From assembly GCF_000026945.1 (NCBI RefSeq), contig NC_012863.1:62001-126000 (forward strand): a stretch of 64,000 nucleotides of DNA, given 5' to 3'. The notes under the pieces were generated by a model. It was not told the DNA's origin. It saw only the letters and a program-made list of their open reading frames with translations, and did no database searches. Made by a program: the position numbers and the translations under genes. The stretch is from Candida dubliniensis CD36 (lineage: Eukaryota > Ascomycota > Pichiomycetes > Serinales > Debaryomycetaceae). Below are positions 49,395 through 58,579 of the stretch, piece by piece; position 1 is the stretch's first letter, and each line of letters starts with the position of its first letter.

Positions 49395-51320
49395 TCAAAT
49401 TAAGCTTGGACCATCATGATTGTTATATTGTTGCACTTGTTGTTGTTGCTGTTGTGACAGAAATGCTTGGCTGTATAGCCCAGTTTGTGCATTTTGAAAA
49501 TAAAACTGTTTTTGGGCTTCTTGTTGAGTCTCCGGGAAAACTGGAATGGTGGGCAAATGCTCCAACCCACCAGCTGTAGCTTGTGGTTTCAATTGTTGAT
49601 GTGGATGCTGTTGTTGGTTATGTGCATAATTATCAAATAACTGCAGTGTAGTTTGGGATACTTTAAATGGATTATTACCAGTTGCACTAGCTTGTATTTT
49701 TTGAGGCTGTTGTTGTTGTTGTTGAATTGATCCATTATCCATTGTAAATGCTGTGGTATGACTAGCAGATGCAAATCTTGTATTAGCAAATGGGTTAGTC
49801 GACTGTGCTTGTAACGGTTGCGGTTGCTGGTTCAAATTCAGTTGGCCATATGGCTGAGCAAACTGTTGTTGCGAAAGTTGATGTTGACCTGTCGCCATAC
49901 TTGAAAATGGGTTTGTGTTGGACCTCTGTAACCCTATTGGTTGTTGCGGCTGTTGTGGTTGCTGTAATTGCGAAGTAGGTTGAATAAATGGGTTTGTATG
50001 CTGCGGTTGTAACTGTTGTGGTTGTGAGCCATATCCTCCAAATCCAACACCAGTAAATGTAGACTGCAAAGTTTGACCTTGAGAAATGGATGGCAATTGC
50101 GAAAACAATGCCTGTTGCTGCTGTGGGGCCTGCTGTTGTAATACTTGCTGCTGAGCCTGTTGCTGCAAAGCTTGCTGTTGTGCCTGGTCTTGTTGCAGGG
50201 GATCCACAATTCCAACAATCGGAACAAACATAGTATTCCATGGATTATAAGTCTGCTGTACAACCAATGAACTATGTCTATTCAAATCACTACTAGTGCT
50301 TTGTAATTGGTGTTTTTTCTCGGCTGATTGTTGTTGTTGTTGTTGTTGTTGTTCGGTAGATTCATTCTTACTATTCTTCTTATTAAATATAGATTGGGTT
50401 GGTTTCAGGCCGACATTCTCTTTTCCTCTTTTTTCTGCTAAATATTGTCTTCGATTAATTTCAAAGTTCGGATCATCTAAATACTCCTCTAAGGAACTCG
50501 TCAAAGCTGTAGGTGCATGTTTGATAGTTGGAACATGCAACTTGGTAGCATACTCCAAATGCTTGGCCACTCTCAAATAATCAATGACAAATTTAGTTTG
50601 ATCTACAAATTTTTTGTATATCTTTAAAGATCTTTCAGCATCAACTTTTGACATTTCAAAATAATGCTCCAAGATATTTATGACACCTTCGTTCAATTCT
50701 TGGAAAAGAGCCAACAAATCATTGACCAATAATCTGAATGCAGTCAATACGATATCATTATTTATCTCATTTTCCATGAAATTGTTTTTCAATAATGAAT
50801 CAATTTGTTTCTGGACGCTTTCAACTTCTCTTAACAAACCTTTGTCCACTTCAAGTAATCTCAATCTTCCACCTTGTTGATTGGTATTGTTATTTGACCT
50901 TTCATCTCTAACATAATCCACACCCGTTGATTCAAACTGTTTGACTCGAGTGTGTAAATATTTGGCATATCTGGTAATAAATTTGATATCAGAACTGAAA
51001 CTATTGCTGTTTTTGATGATATTATTATTGTTCAAATTTAAAATATTTGGAGATGCTTGGTTGCTTAAATAATCTAACGTCACATTTTTATCCCCTTCTC
51101 TGATCATCAAATGAATCACAATCAAGGCTTTATAAACAACCGACCATGAACTGTCGTGTAATCGTGCTTGTAATGTTCTCATTATAGTGTTGAAGTTCTC
51201 TTTAGAAATAAGGGAATGATCCAACGATGTAGCCATTAATATGGGTTCAATATATTTCGGTTTAGGGGCTGCTACCTTCACTTTAGTAGCACCCTTGACA
51301 ATCTTTTCATATGTGGTCAT
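49395..51320 (-). CDS. AP180-like ANTH-domain clathrin adaptor (Yap1801/Yap1802 type)
   Basis: A 641-residue protein. Residues 1 to about 275 are an ANTH domain that binds PtdIns(4,5)P2 (YEKIVKGATKVKVAAPKPKY, SWSVVYKALIVIHLMIREG). The C-terminal half is extremely Gln-rich and carries several NPF motifs (TNPFIQP, NTNPFSS, STNPFAN, NNPFKVS) for EH-domain partners such as Ede1 or Pan1. This fits Yap1801/Yap1802, which act in clathrin-mediated uptake and Snc1 (v-SNARE) retrieval. The Gln-coding region contains CAA trinucleotide runs, for example at 50328-50352, likely to vary in length. One copy stands for both yeast paralogues here, so I give no symbol. Confidence 0.88.
   Translation of the reverse strand: MTTYEKIVKGATKVKVAAPKPKYIEPILMATSLDHSLISKENFNTIMRTLQARLHDSSWSVVYKALIVIHLMIREGDKNVTLDYLSNQASPNILNLNNNNIIKNSNSFSSDIKFITRYAKYLHTRVKQFESTGVDYVRDERSNNNTNQQGGRLRLLEVDKGLLREVESVQKQIDSLLKNNFMENEINNDIVLTAFRLLVNDLLALFQELNEGVINILEHYFEMSKVDAERSLKIYKKFVDQTKFVIDYLRVAKHLEYATKLHVPTIKHAPTALTSSLEEYLDDPNFEINRRQYLAEKRGKENVGLKPTQSIFNKKNSKNESTEQQQQQQQQSAEKKHQLQSTSSDLNRHSSLVVQQTYNPWNTMFVPIVGIVDPLQQDQAQQQALQQQAQQQVLQQQAPQQQQALFSQLPSISQGQTLQSTFTGVGFGGYGSQPQQLQPQHTNPFIQPTSQLQQPQQPQQPIGLQRSNTNPFSSMATGQHQLSQQQFAQPYGQLNLNQQPQPLQAQSTNPFANTRFASASHTTAFTMDNGSIQQQQQQPQKIQASATGNNPFKVSQTTLQLFDNYAHNQQQHPHQQLKPQATAGGLEHLPTIPVFPETQQEAQKQFYFQNAQTGLYSQAFLSQQQQQQVQQYNNHDGPSLI
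50328..50352. repeat. CAA/TTG trinucleotide run in the AP180-like gene
   Basis: Eight consecutive TTG triplets on the plus strand encode a polyglutamine run in the linker of the AP180-like protein on the minus strand. Such runs commonly differ between strains and alleles. Confidence 0.9.
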
Positions 51321-52162
51321 TGCCTAGTAATGTTGAAGAAGAAGTATTTGGATACAAAAAAATGTTACTCGGCAGATACTGATATGAAAACAAAGACTTA
51401 GAATTGATAATGCGGTATTGCGATTTCTATTAGTAGTGGTGCCTTCTAGGTGGTGATCTTTGCAAAGAGTTTTGCTATTTCTTCAATGAAGGAAGACAAC
51501 AAACAGAATTGGAAAATTGCACAAGTTGTGGAAAATATTTAAGAATAATCTGTGTAGGGGGATTTTAGTATACTTTTACTCATGGGCAGTGCGCACAAAT
51601 AAAACCTCCAACTCAGAAGTTTGTCGTTGTCGGCTGTTTCTCCTTGCTTTTCTTTTTTTTTTTTTTTTTTTTTCGGTTTTGTTTTTGCATGTAACGTTGC
51701 CAAAGAATATACAGTTTATCAACCACCGCCCCTACTAATAGCGGCTATACATCAACTGGTTAAAATTATGACTTGTTTCATCACAGTTACCCCTATATAT
51801 TTCAAATTGTTTAATGCTAGACATACACTAGTATTATGGTTATCCACTATCGGGTATATTCGTATTCGTGCGAAAACCAATCTCGGAAAACGAATTAGAT
51901 TATCAGAACTACCAATCTTTGAATCGACTTTCGTTTCTGACTGTTATCATTAGCATTTGTATAATCTATCTAGCATTGACATTTCTTAAATAGTAGAGAG
52001 ATATACAAAAGTACACACATTTACTTATTGACCATTCTGTAAACGTCATCTTGAAAATCATACAAAAATGTACATATATATCGTCAAATCTAAACCAATA
52101 ACCAATAGACTCTATTGACTCTAAAATCGACCTACACTTTGTATTGTCTCTAATAGATACAG
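51321..52162. other. Intergenic region between AP180-like gene and AIM3 (842 bp)
   Basis: No gene recognised. A long T tract lies at about 51654-51673. Plus-strand frames at 51517-51953 are mainly translations of that tract and lack domains. Confidence 0.5.
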
Positions 52163-54814
52163 CTACAATTCACCAGCCCATTCATGTGGCATGGCTCTAT
52201 AAACGTAAACTTCACCTTTTGTTAAATTCTTCAAATTTATTTCACCATCAACAACGTATCGTTTACCACCCATATTTTGTTCCAAAACCATCAATTTGTC
52301 CCCCGTTTTACCAACTACTACTGAAGTATGATCTGGTGCACCTGCAGATTGGGTAACTCCTGTGCTAGCATCATAAAATGTGCAAGCGTTGAACTGTAAA
52401 ATATCACCTCTTCTTACCTCATCGAGCTGCAATGAATTGTTGATGAAATAAATTCCACTACCTGTATTGGCTATCTGCAATATCGGATAACCATGAATGA
52501 CATAGTTAGATACAAATGCATGATTTCCGCATCCTTTTTGTAATGCTTCTTTGGCCAAATCCCAACACTCACCTCGGCCGACGGTCTTGCCTCTGTGATG
52601 TTCACACCAGGATGCAATGTACTCCCCAAACCTTTGATGATTAGCAATGAGCTCTTGCTTGGAAGGAATTGAATCGATTGGAGAAGGGATATATTTCTCA
52701 ATAACCACATTTACATTACTAATGTCCTTGTTGCTGTACTCAAATTTATAGGTAATAATGGATAGGTCCTTAAGCCTTACAGTTAAATTTGTAGTACTTT
52801 TTCCGTAAGAGCTTGATGATGTCGTATACGAAAACTTGTGATTGGTTCCATCAAATACTTTAGGTAACTGCAAAGTTCCATTGGTTTTGGCATACCAACC
52901 ACTTGATAACTCTAAATCTAAATTTGGAGGACCGGATTGCTTTGGTGGTGGTGGTGGTGGTGCCGGAGCTCTGTTATAGTTCCTTACTGGAGGAACTGGT
53001 GGTGGCGAAGGGGATTTTTGGGGTGTAGAGATACGACGCGGGGGTGGCGGTGGTTTAGTGTTTGTTGTTATTGGTGAAATAGTTTCCAGTTGTTCGTGTT
53101 TCTTAGTAAGTGACTCGGGTTTCGCTTTTGGTACTGGTTTTGGTTTAGGTGCCTCAGTTGCAGTTTGGTTAATATTCATTTTTTGAAAAATACTGTTTAA
53201 TTCACTCAGGACTGCACTTTGTGAGTTTGAAGATTTTGAATTTGTTTGGTTTGGTTTACTGAATGCCTTGTCAAATTCTGAATATACCGGAGGCGCATTT
53301 GTAGATCCATCCAATGTTGAAGGCTTTTTCAAAGGTTTAGGTGGAGGAGGTTTTTTATTAGAAAGTCCAGTGGCATCGGGTATAGCTCGTTGTGGCATTC
53401 CAGAAGGAGTCTGATTCTGTGGACGAGGAGGTTTCGGGGGGTTTGTATATTCCTCGTCTTCAACTGGTCTAGGAGGTTTTGGAGGGTTCGTGTATTCTTC
53501 GTCTTCAACTGGTCTAGGAGGTTTTGGGGGATTTGTATATTCCTCGTCTTCAACTGGTCTAGGAGGTTTTGGAGGGTTGGAGTATTTTTCCTCATTTCGA
53601 GCTGATAGAATGCTATTAGTGGAATTTGAGTTATATCCTGGTGTGTGAGTAGACGTACTTGGTGAATCACTATGAAGTTTCTTTGGTTTGGGTGGCTTTT
53701 GTTTCAAAGGTATATTAGAGTGAGCAGAACTTGTTCTACTTGGTAACGATGGTGGTTTCAGCAGACTATCATTATAACCTGATTGACGCTCGGTTTCCTT
53801 GAAATGTTTCACCGAAGATAATCCAATATCGATATTTGAGCCCTGTCCTTGCGTCAATGGAGTCAGAACGTTCTTTAATTCTGTGGTTGAATTGTTAGCT
53901 AAGATTTTAGGTTTGATCGGTTGTTGATCATGCCTTCTCGGTGGTGGCGCAAACGATCCAGGGTCGGGCAAAGCTGGCTTAGGTTTCGGTTGTTCGTGTT
54001 CGTTTGTAAAACTCCCTTGTCCCACACTTTGCAGAGACGTCGAACTTACCACACTTGAAACTGATGTTCTTGATGGAAGTGATGGAGGAATATTACTTTT
54101 TTGGGACACTTGTGCGGGCAATGGCGCATGAACCACGTTCCCTGACTGGTGCTGCAACGGTGGAAACTCTGGTGCTGCAATTGATTGTCTCAGCATACCA
54201 TTATACTGTTGTTGTGAGTTCTGAATCGTATTACTTGTGTTTAATGACGTCGTTTGAGGCTGAACACCAAAACTACTTTGATTAGCTGGCGTACAACTAG
54301 TAGTAGGTGGAGTCGGAGGAGCTACTCTCAGATATTCACTTCCCGCGGGAAATCCCTGTGTCTCACCGGTAGAACTAACCAGATATACTGGAGGTGGCTC
54401 CTGGTAAGTACTGCTTGTTTGAATTTCATTCGAAGGCTGGTACTGTTGTTGGTTTGCAGGATACGAACCTTGATTGTATGTAGGGGAAGGCGCAGGCGCA
54501 GGCGCAGAATATTGAGAAACTTCACCTCTCTTGGGAACACTAAAAGTGGCCACATTTCTTTTTGGTGGAGGTTGATACGAATTCAATTTGTCCTTTGAAG
54601 GCAAAGGACTTGGGTTATAAGGGGCGTATGTCTCACCACTTTTCGACTCTTTTTCAATTGGATCATGATATTCAATACCCTTCCGTTTGGCCTCATTCTT
54701 TTTGTAGGTTCTATAGCCTGCCTGTCCCACTGCCTTTGTGCCACTGGTAATTCCCTTCACAGTTGATTTACCAGCTGATTTAATTGACTCTTTGTTGTTG
54801 TCCCAAAATGACAT
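52163..54814 (-). CDS. AIM3: Aim3-like actin-patch protein with C-terminal cysteine-peptidase fold
   Basis: An 883-residue protein. The start MSFWDNNKESIKSAGKS, with a following amphipathic GTKAVGQAGYRTYKK, matches yeast Aim3. A long Pro/Ser/Gln-rich middle contains tandem PPKPPRP units and polyproline stretches (RAPAPPPPPPKQSGPP), ligands for SH3 proteins. The last ~200 residues form the Bbc1/Aim3 cysteine-proteinase-like domain, with Cys750 (GRGECWDLAKEAL), His829 (GAPDHTSVVVG) and Glu845/Asn847 (MVLEQNMGG). Unlike Bbc1, there is no N-terminal SH3. Yeast Aim3 sits at cortical actin patches with Rvs167 and inhibits barbed-end elongation. The ATG at 54812-54814 is used; a further six codons upstream would begin at TTG. 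Confidence 0.85.
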   Translation of the reverse strand: MSFWDNNKESIKSAGKSTVKGITSGTKAVGQAGYRTYKKNEAKRKGIEYHDPIEKESKSGETYAPYNPSPLPSKDKLNSYQPPPKRNVATFSVPKRGEVSQYSAPAPAPSPTYNQGSYPANQQQYQPSNEIQTSSTYQEPPPVYLVSSTGETQGFPAGSEYLRVAPPTPPTTSCTPANQSSFGVQPQTTSLNTSNTIQNSQQQYNGMLRQSIAAPEFPPLQHQSGNVVHAPLPAQVSQKSNIPPSLPSRTSVSSVVSSTSLQSVGQGSFTNEHEQPKPKPALPDPGSFAPPPRRHDQQPIKPKILANNSTTELKNVLTPLTQGQGSNIDIGLSSVKHFKETERQSGYNDSLLKPPSLPSRTSSAHSNIPLKQKPPKPKKLHSDSPSTSTHTPGYNSNSTNSILSARNEEKYSNPPKPPRPVEDEEYTNPPKPPRPVEDEEYTNPPKPPRPVEDEEYTNPPKPPRPQNQTPSGMPQRAIPDATGLSNKKPPPPKPLKKPSTLDGSTNAPPVYSEFDKAFSKPNQTNSKSSNSQSAVLSELNSIFQKMNINQTATEAPKPKPVPKAKPESLTKKHEQLETISPITTNTKPPPPPRRISTPQKSPSPPPVPPVRNYNRAPAPPPPPPKQSGPPNLDLELSSGWYAKTNGTLQLPKVFDGTNHKFSYTTSSSSYGKSTTNLTVRLKDLSIITYKFEYSNKDISNVNVVIEKYIPSPIDSIPSKQELIANHQRFGEYIASWCEHHRGKTVGRGECWDLAKEALQKGCGNHAFVSNYVIHGYPILQIANTGSGIYFINNSLQLDEVRRGDILQFNACTFYDASTGVTQSAGAPDHTSVVVGKTGDKLMVLEQNMGGKRYVVDGEINLKNLTKGEVYVYRAMPHEWAGEL
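53421..53588. repeat. 45-bp tandem repeat (3.7 copies) inside AIM3
   Basis: Units at 53421-53465, 53466-53510, 53511-53555 and a partial one to about 53588 encode EEYTNPPKPPRPVED in tandem. The copies differ by only a few bases, suggesting recent expansion. Each unit provides one PPKPPRP SH3-type ligand. Confidence 0.92.
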
Positions 54815-55063
54815 TAGTGATTTGTGTGCCAAAGAAAAAATAGAGTTGTCAAGAACTAAATTGTTCGCATAAGGTTCCTAGTGTACAGTCTTTACATTTT
54901 GTTATTATGTGAGAGATTTATGAGAGTATTTTTTTTTTTTTTTTTTTTCGTTCTTTTCAACTCTAATTTCAATTTACAGTTATTGTTTCTACTTTGTTGT
55001 CAGACTTCTAAACATCCTATTTGATCAATTTTGCTATCTTTTATTTTTGCTATTGCTATTTTC

Positions 55064-56119
55064 ATGCTGTCGATTGATGAATATGTTGATTTTGCATTAA
55101 ATAATGGAAAACTGATAATCTTGTTCAAGTTATTATTGGTGTACGTTTATTACGAAGATAGACAATAGACATTGTGATAAACTTGCTTACTAACGACAGT
55201 TTCAAGTATCTTCACCAGGAAATACTCGAGTGTTCCGTATTGCATGCTTTTGGCTAGTTTATTATTTGCTTTCATGTACAAATTTTCGGTGTATTATAAT
55301 TTGCCTAAAACATGGAAGAAAATATCAAGTTCGGATATTGCACTAGTCACAGGTGGATCCAATGGCTTGGGCTTAGCACTTGTTGAAGAGCTTTTAAGGA
55401 AAGGCGCATTGGTATACATTTTTGATGTTAGTAAGCCCAAGTTGCTGCACGATAATCTTGTCTATGTACACTGTGATCTTAATGACGAACAAAGTGTTAA
55501 CACTGAATTAAAGAAGTTGATAGATGAATTAAATTCCAGAAATACATGGATTACTATTTTGATCAACAATGCCGGTATTAGAGACAACAAATCATTAATA
55601 AACTTGAGTTGCGACAGGGTGAGAACAATGTTCAATATAAACACATTACTGCCAATTTGGATTCTACAAAAGGTGATCAGTAATCACATTGACAATGTAT
55701 TGTCGGTTTATCCCGAGGGTCAGTTGTTTGTTGTTACTGTGTCTTCTATATTGGGGACTTTAGCACCCAAGAATCTATCGGTGTATTCCGCCACCAAAGC
55801 TGCCTCTATACTGATACACGAGGCGTTACACCAAGAGTTGAAAGAGTACCTGAACAACATCAGATTGTTGTTAGTCACTACCGGCCAAATGTCTACAGCC
55901 ATGTTTAAAGATGTGGAGCCATCAAAGCTATTTTTTGCCCCTATAGTCAACCACATTCAGTTAGCAAAAGTGATTGTTGATAAGATAAATGTTGGCTACG
56001 TAGGATGCATATCAAAACCGTTTTATGCAAACTTTTTGCCGGGGGTCCGAACGGTTCCTCAGTGTATACAAGACTTTTGCAGATACATTTCTGAAATGGA
56101 CAATAAAATCAAAGAATAG
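55064..56119 (+). CDS. Classical short-chain dehydrogenase/reductase, membrane-anchored (YDL114W/SDR16C-like), with probable 5' exon
   Basis: The uninterrupted frame 55244-56119 encodes 291 residues. It has an N-terminal hydrophobic anchor, cofactor loop TGGSNGLG, NNAG, a catalytic serine in VTVSSILG and the YSATK active site (Tyr at 55784-55786). It resembles yeast YDL114W and the SDR16C group (retinol- or lipid-active dehydrogenases); the substrate is unknown. Upstream, ATG 55064 opens 25 codons and two bases, ending at a GTACGT donor at 55141. A perfect TACTAAC lies at 55188-55194 and a CAAG acceptor ends at 55206. Splicing 55141-55206 joins both parts in frame and gives 329 residues, starting M(CTG=S)SIDEYVDFALNNG. 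The nearer AG at 55198-55199 would break the frame. If the intron is wrong, the start is 55244. The stop is 18 bp from the convergent SPC2 stop. Confidence 0.75.
55141..55206 (+). other. Predicted 66-nt spliceosomal intron
   Basis: Donor GTACGT, branch site TACTAAC (55188-55194), acceptor CAAG 13 nt after the branch adenosine. Removal preserves the frame between the ATG at 55064 and the dehydrogenase. Confidence 0.6.
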
Positions 56120-56137
56120 GACACGAAAATTTTATAT

Positions 56138-56647
56138 TTATTCACTTTTTTTATTTAACTTGTTTAATTCGTTTTCGACTAATTCTGTAAATGCATCTCT
56201 ATTGAAGAACCCCACAACATCAAAGAATTTATTAAAGCTCAATGCTGCATGAACTGATCTATCATTCAAAGTGATTGTAACATTGTAGATAGGATCCAAT
56301 TTATTAGACGAAGTTGCTATAGCTAACTTGTTGCCTTTGTTATCGTAGCCAATGTATTTAACATTTTTGTTGAAATGATTGATCAAGTACAAAATGCCAC
56401 TGATTATGCCATATAAAACACAGGCAATAACAGTAATATTGTAACTATCTTTCCATGTATATTTTTTATCGACCAAGAATAGTAATCCGGCTATTACCAC
56501 TGTGGATAACCCCAACCCTAACTTCAAATCAATTAATGTGAATGACTCATTGTAGCCAAGTTGTTGAAAAACCAAACCCAAATTATCATCGGTCGTTTGA
56601 CGTAAGTCATTGACTGAGTTCAAATTGGTCTTTTTTAATTGGGACAT
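56138..56647 (-). CDS. SPC2: Spc2, signal peptidase complex subunit 2
   Basis: A 169-residue ER membrane protein with two close membrane spans (about 42-60 and 72-92; LGLGLSTVVIAGLLFLVD, then VIACVLYGIISGILYLI) and cytosolic ends, the layout of SPC25/Spc2. The C-terminal domain (VTITLNDRSVHAALSFNKFFD) matches the family. Spc2 supports the catalytic Sec11/Spc3 core and contacts the Sec61 channel. The neighbouring gene on the same strand is SEC72, also a translocation component. The stop lies only 18 bp from the stop of the plus-strand dehydrogenase, so their 3' UTRs must overlap. Confidence 0.92.
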   Translation of the reverse strand: MSQLKKTNLNSVNDLRQTTDDNLGLVFQQLGYNESFTLIDLKLGLGLSTVVIAGLLFLVDKKYTWKDSYNITVIACVLYGIISGILYLINHFNKNVKYIGYDNKGNKLAIATSSNKLDPIYNVTITLNDRSVHAALSFNKFFDVVGFFNRDAFTELVENELNKLNKKSE

Positions 56648-57078
56648 TGATGGAGACTGGTATGTGTGTTAACAGTTTGGTTAGTTGTTATCAGGCAAAA
56701 AATTGACGTGTTCGCAAAAGTTGTGAAAAAAAAAAAAAATCATCCAAACCAAAAAAAAAACAAAGATCCCACAAACGACATATCTTGAAATGTCGTTGAT
56801 AAAGACAAGACTAACACTTCCTCACCCATAAATGTATTTCAGGTTGACAGAACCCTAAACCAAGCTAAATCAAAGCAATAGATAATAATCTGAGAATTCT
56901 ACAGTCTAATCTTATGGTGTAATGTAAATTAGAACTACAAGTGACACCATAAGATATAGATTAACAAATTGCTAGTACAATTTTGCTTGACTCATGTAAA
57001 AGAGTGCCTTAAAAATACTACTCCAGAACTATAAATTGGTTGTTGATCTTATCTCAAATGTATATTATAGAACCCCGC
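56648..57078. other. SEC72-SPC2 intergenic region with an inverted repeat (431 bp)
   Basis: Contains a 12-bp perfect inverted repeat (56909-56920 and 56944-56955) with a 23-nt loop, extendable by four pairs across a one-base bulge, and a TGACTCA at about 56989-56995. It serves as the SEC72 3' end and SPC2 promoter. Confidence 0.6.
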
Positions 57079-57693
57079 TTACAAATAATCACCATTTACT
57101 TCTAGAATTTTGTCTAAACATATAGTTAATTCTTTCTGCAATCTTTCGTTGTTTTCATCAAACGTCAATCCTCTTTGATAATCACTTCTGGCTGCTTCAT
57201 AATTGCCTAAAAAGTAATTTGCAACGCCCCTTCTTAAAAAGTTATCTGGAGTATTTAATTGCATATTAAGCAAAAAGTCAGCATCATTGAAAGCCTTCAC
57301 ATAGTCCTTGGTTCTTAAATAAGCATCAGTTCTGCTCATCAAAAACAATGATAATTCCTGTATTGTTCCTTGAAAACTTTCAAACTTTGGTCTTCTATTA
57401 ATCATCTCAATACCAATGGTAAATTGTCTAGCACTCTCTTCAAACTTGCCAATTTTGAACGATTGCACACCCCCTTCGTACATTTTTCTTATCATCTTAG
57501 ATAAATCCTTATTAAAATTATCAGGTGTGGGAGCTGGTGGTACATCACTTCCTTGGTTTATTATTTCTTGAGTTAATGTATTGAGTTGATCAATTTCTAA
57601 TTTTAAGGCAGAAAGGTCTGTTCCAGATTGTGTTCCCTTGGGCAAAGACAATTTCTTAGTCTTACTATCGTAATTAACTGCAACTTCTGTCAT
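57079..57693 (-). CDS. SEC72: Sec72, TPR subunit of the Sec62/Sec63 translocation complex
   Basis: A 204-residue protein with a N-terminal Sec72-type segment and three TPR-like helix pairs from about residue 68 to 190 (MYEGGVQSFKIGKFEESARQF, MSRTDAYLRTKDYVKAFNDA, RRGVANYFLGNYEAARSDYQ). Yeast Sec72 is a cytosolic peripheral subunit of the Sec63 complex that binds Ssb and Ssa Hsp70 C-termini and helps post-translational translocation of secretory precursors. Its length is similar to yeast (193 residues). It is tandem with SPC2. Confidence 0.93.
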   Translation of the reverse strand: MTEVAVNYDSKTKKLSLPKGTQSGTDLSALKLEIDQLNTLTQEIINQGSDVPPAPTPDNFNKDLSKMIRKMYEGGVQSFKIGKFEESARQFTIGIEMINRRPKFESFQGTIQELSLFLMSRTDAYLRTKDYVKAFNDADFLLNMQLNTPDNFLRRGVANYFLGNYEAARSDYQRGLTFDENNERLQKELTICLDKILEVNGDYL

Positions 57694-58048
57694 TTGATAA
57701 ATGTTGAGAACAGACTATGGGATGATGGATGTGGGTGTTGAAAAGAAAGACTCAGTTGTAAAGTTTTCAGTATTTTTTTTTTTTTTTTCGTTTAGAGAGC
57801 TTTCTTTTTCGTGTCCTTTTCTACTGGTGTTTTTCCGGTTTTCTTACTCTTTTTTTTTTTTTTTCTGTATGCGGGAATTGGATATGGCGGCAAAATAGAG
57901 GAACACATTTTGTTTGTTTATGTGTTGCTTTGCTACTAGAGTGGAATTTTTCATTATATGAATCCAAATTACATCCAATACCTATTATCTATAGACTGCT
58001 TATGTTTATCTATTAGTCTGTCTAAAAAATCTGATATCACAACTCCAA
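57694..58048. other. SEC72 upstream region (355 bp)
   Basis: Contains poly(T) tracts at about 57774-57788 and 57850-57863. No gene seen. Confidence 0.5.
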
Positions 58049-58579
58049 ATGGAAAACAGAGCAATACATACTTCTCCAACAAGATGGTTGCATCACTATT
58101 CATCAACCACAGACAGTACAAACTCACCGTTGAGAAAGGCCGATACAAGATGGCTAAACAAAACTTATTTCCCAAAACAATCTACCAAACTTGGTTACTT
58201 TGAGGAGAAGCATGTGATGACACAAGGTAAGCTGTCAATGTTCTCGCGATTACTATCGAAGTTTAGAAATATAAGTAAAAAAGAAATCACATCTCCAAAC
58301 AATCGGTCACTGTCTATTTTGTCAGAGAAAATTCACAAGAGCCATTCCGTAAGTGCGTTTTTCCCATCCACAACTTCTAAGGAGACGCCATATGAGAACA
58401 TATTTTCACCACTTGTTGATAAACCCATGGATACCATCGATACAATTCAGGAAAATGATTGTACAATGGCATTTATCAAACATGATTGTCGTACAGAATC
58501 AAATTTCTTCAGTAGCGACTTCTTCAGAGACAGTGTCAGACCAGTCATTGATTACGATGAAAGTGAAATTACAGATTAA
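58049..58579 (+). CDS. Hypothetical protein, 176 residues, no recognised domain
   Basis: An ATG-initiated frame of 176 codons. The first half is basic (RWLNKTYFPKQSTKLGYF, FSRLLSKFRNISKKEI) and the second half Ser/Asp/Glu-rich, ending DYDESEITD. No membrane segment, signal peptide or known motif is visible. It is the only long frame in the gap between SEC72 and HIS5 and is oriented like HIS5. It may be a Candida-specific gene or a random frame. Composition with abundant Ser, Thr and Lys is compatible with a small disordered regulator. Confidence 0.5.
   Translation: MENRAIHTSPTRWLHHYSSTTDSTNSPLRKADTRWLNKTYFPKQSTKLGYFEEKHVMTQGKLSMFSRLLSKFRNISKKEITSPNNRSLSILSEKIHKSHSVSAFFPSTTSKETPYENIFSPLVDKPMDTIDTIQENDCTMAFIKHDCRTESNFFSSDFFRDSVRPVIDYDESEITD

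Noticed and set aside
51517..51953. Plus-strand frames upstream of the AP180-like gene
   Set aside because: They depend on translating a long T tract as phenylalanine.
54815..54832. Six-codon extension of AIM3
   Set aside because: Starts with TTG; homologues begin at the MSFWDNN-type residue encoded by the ATG at 54812-54814.
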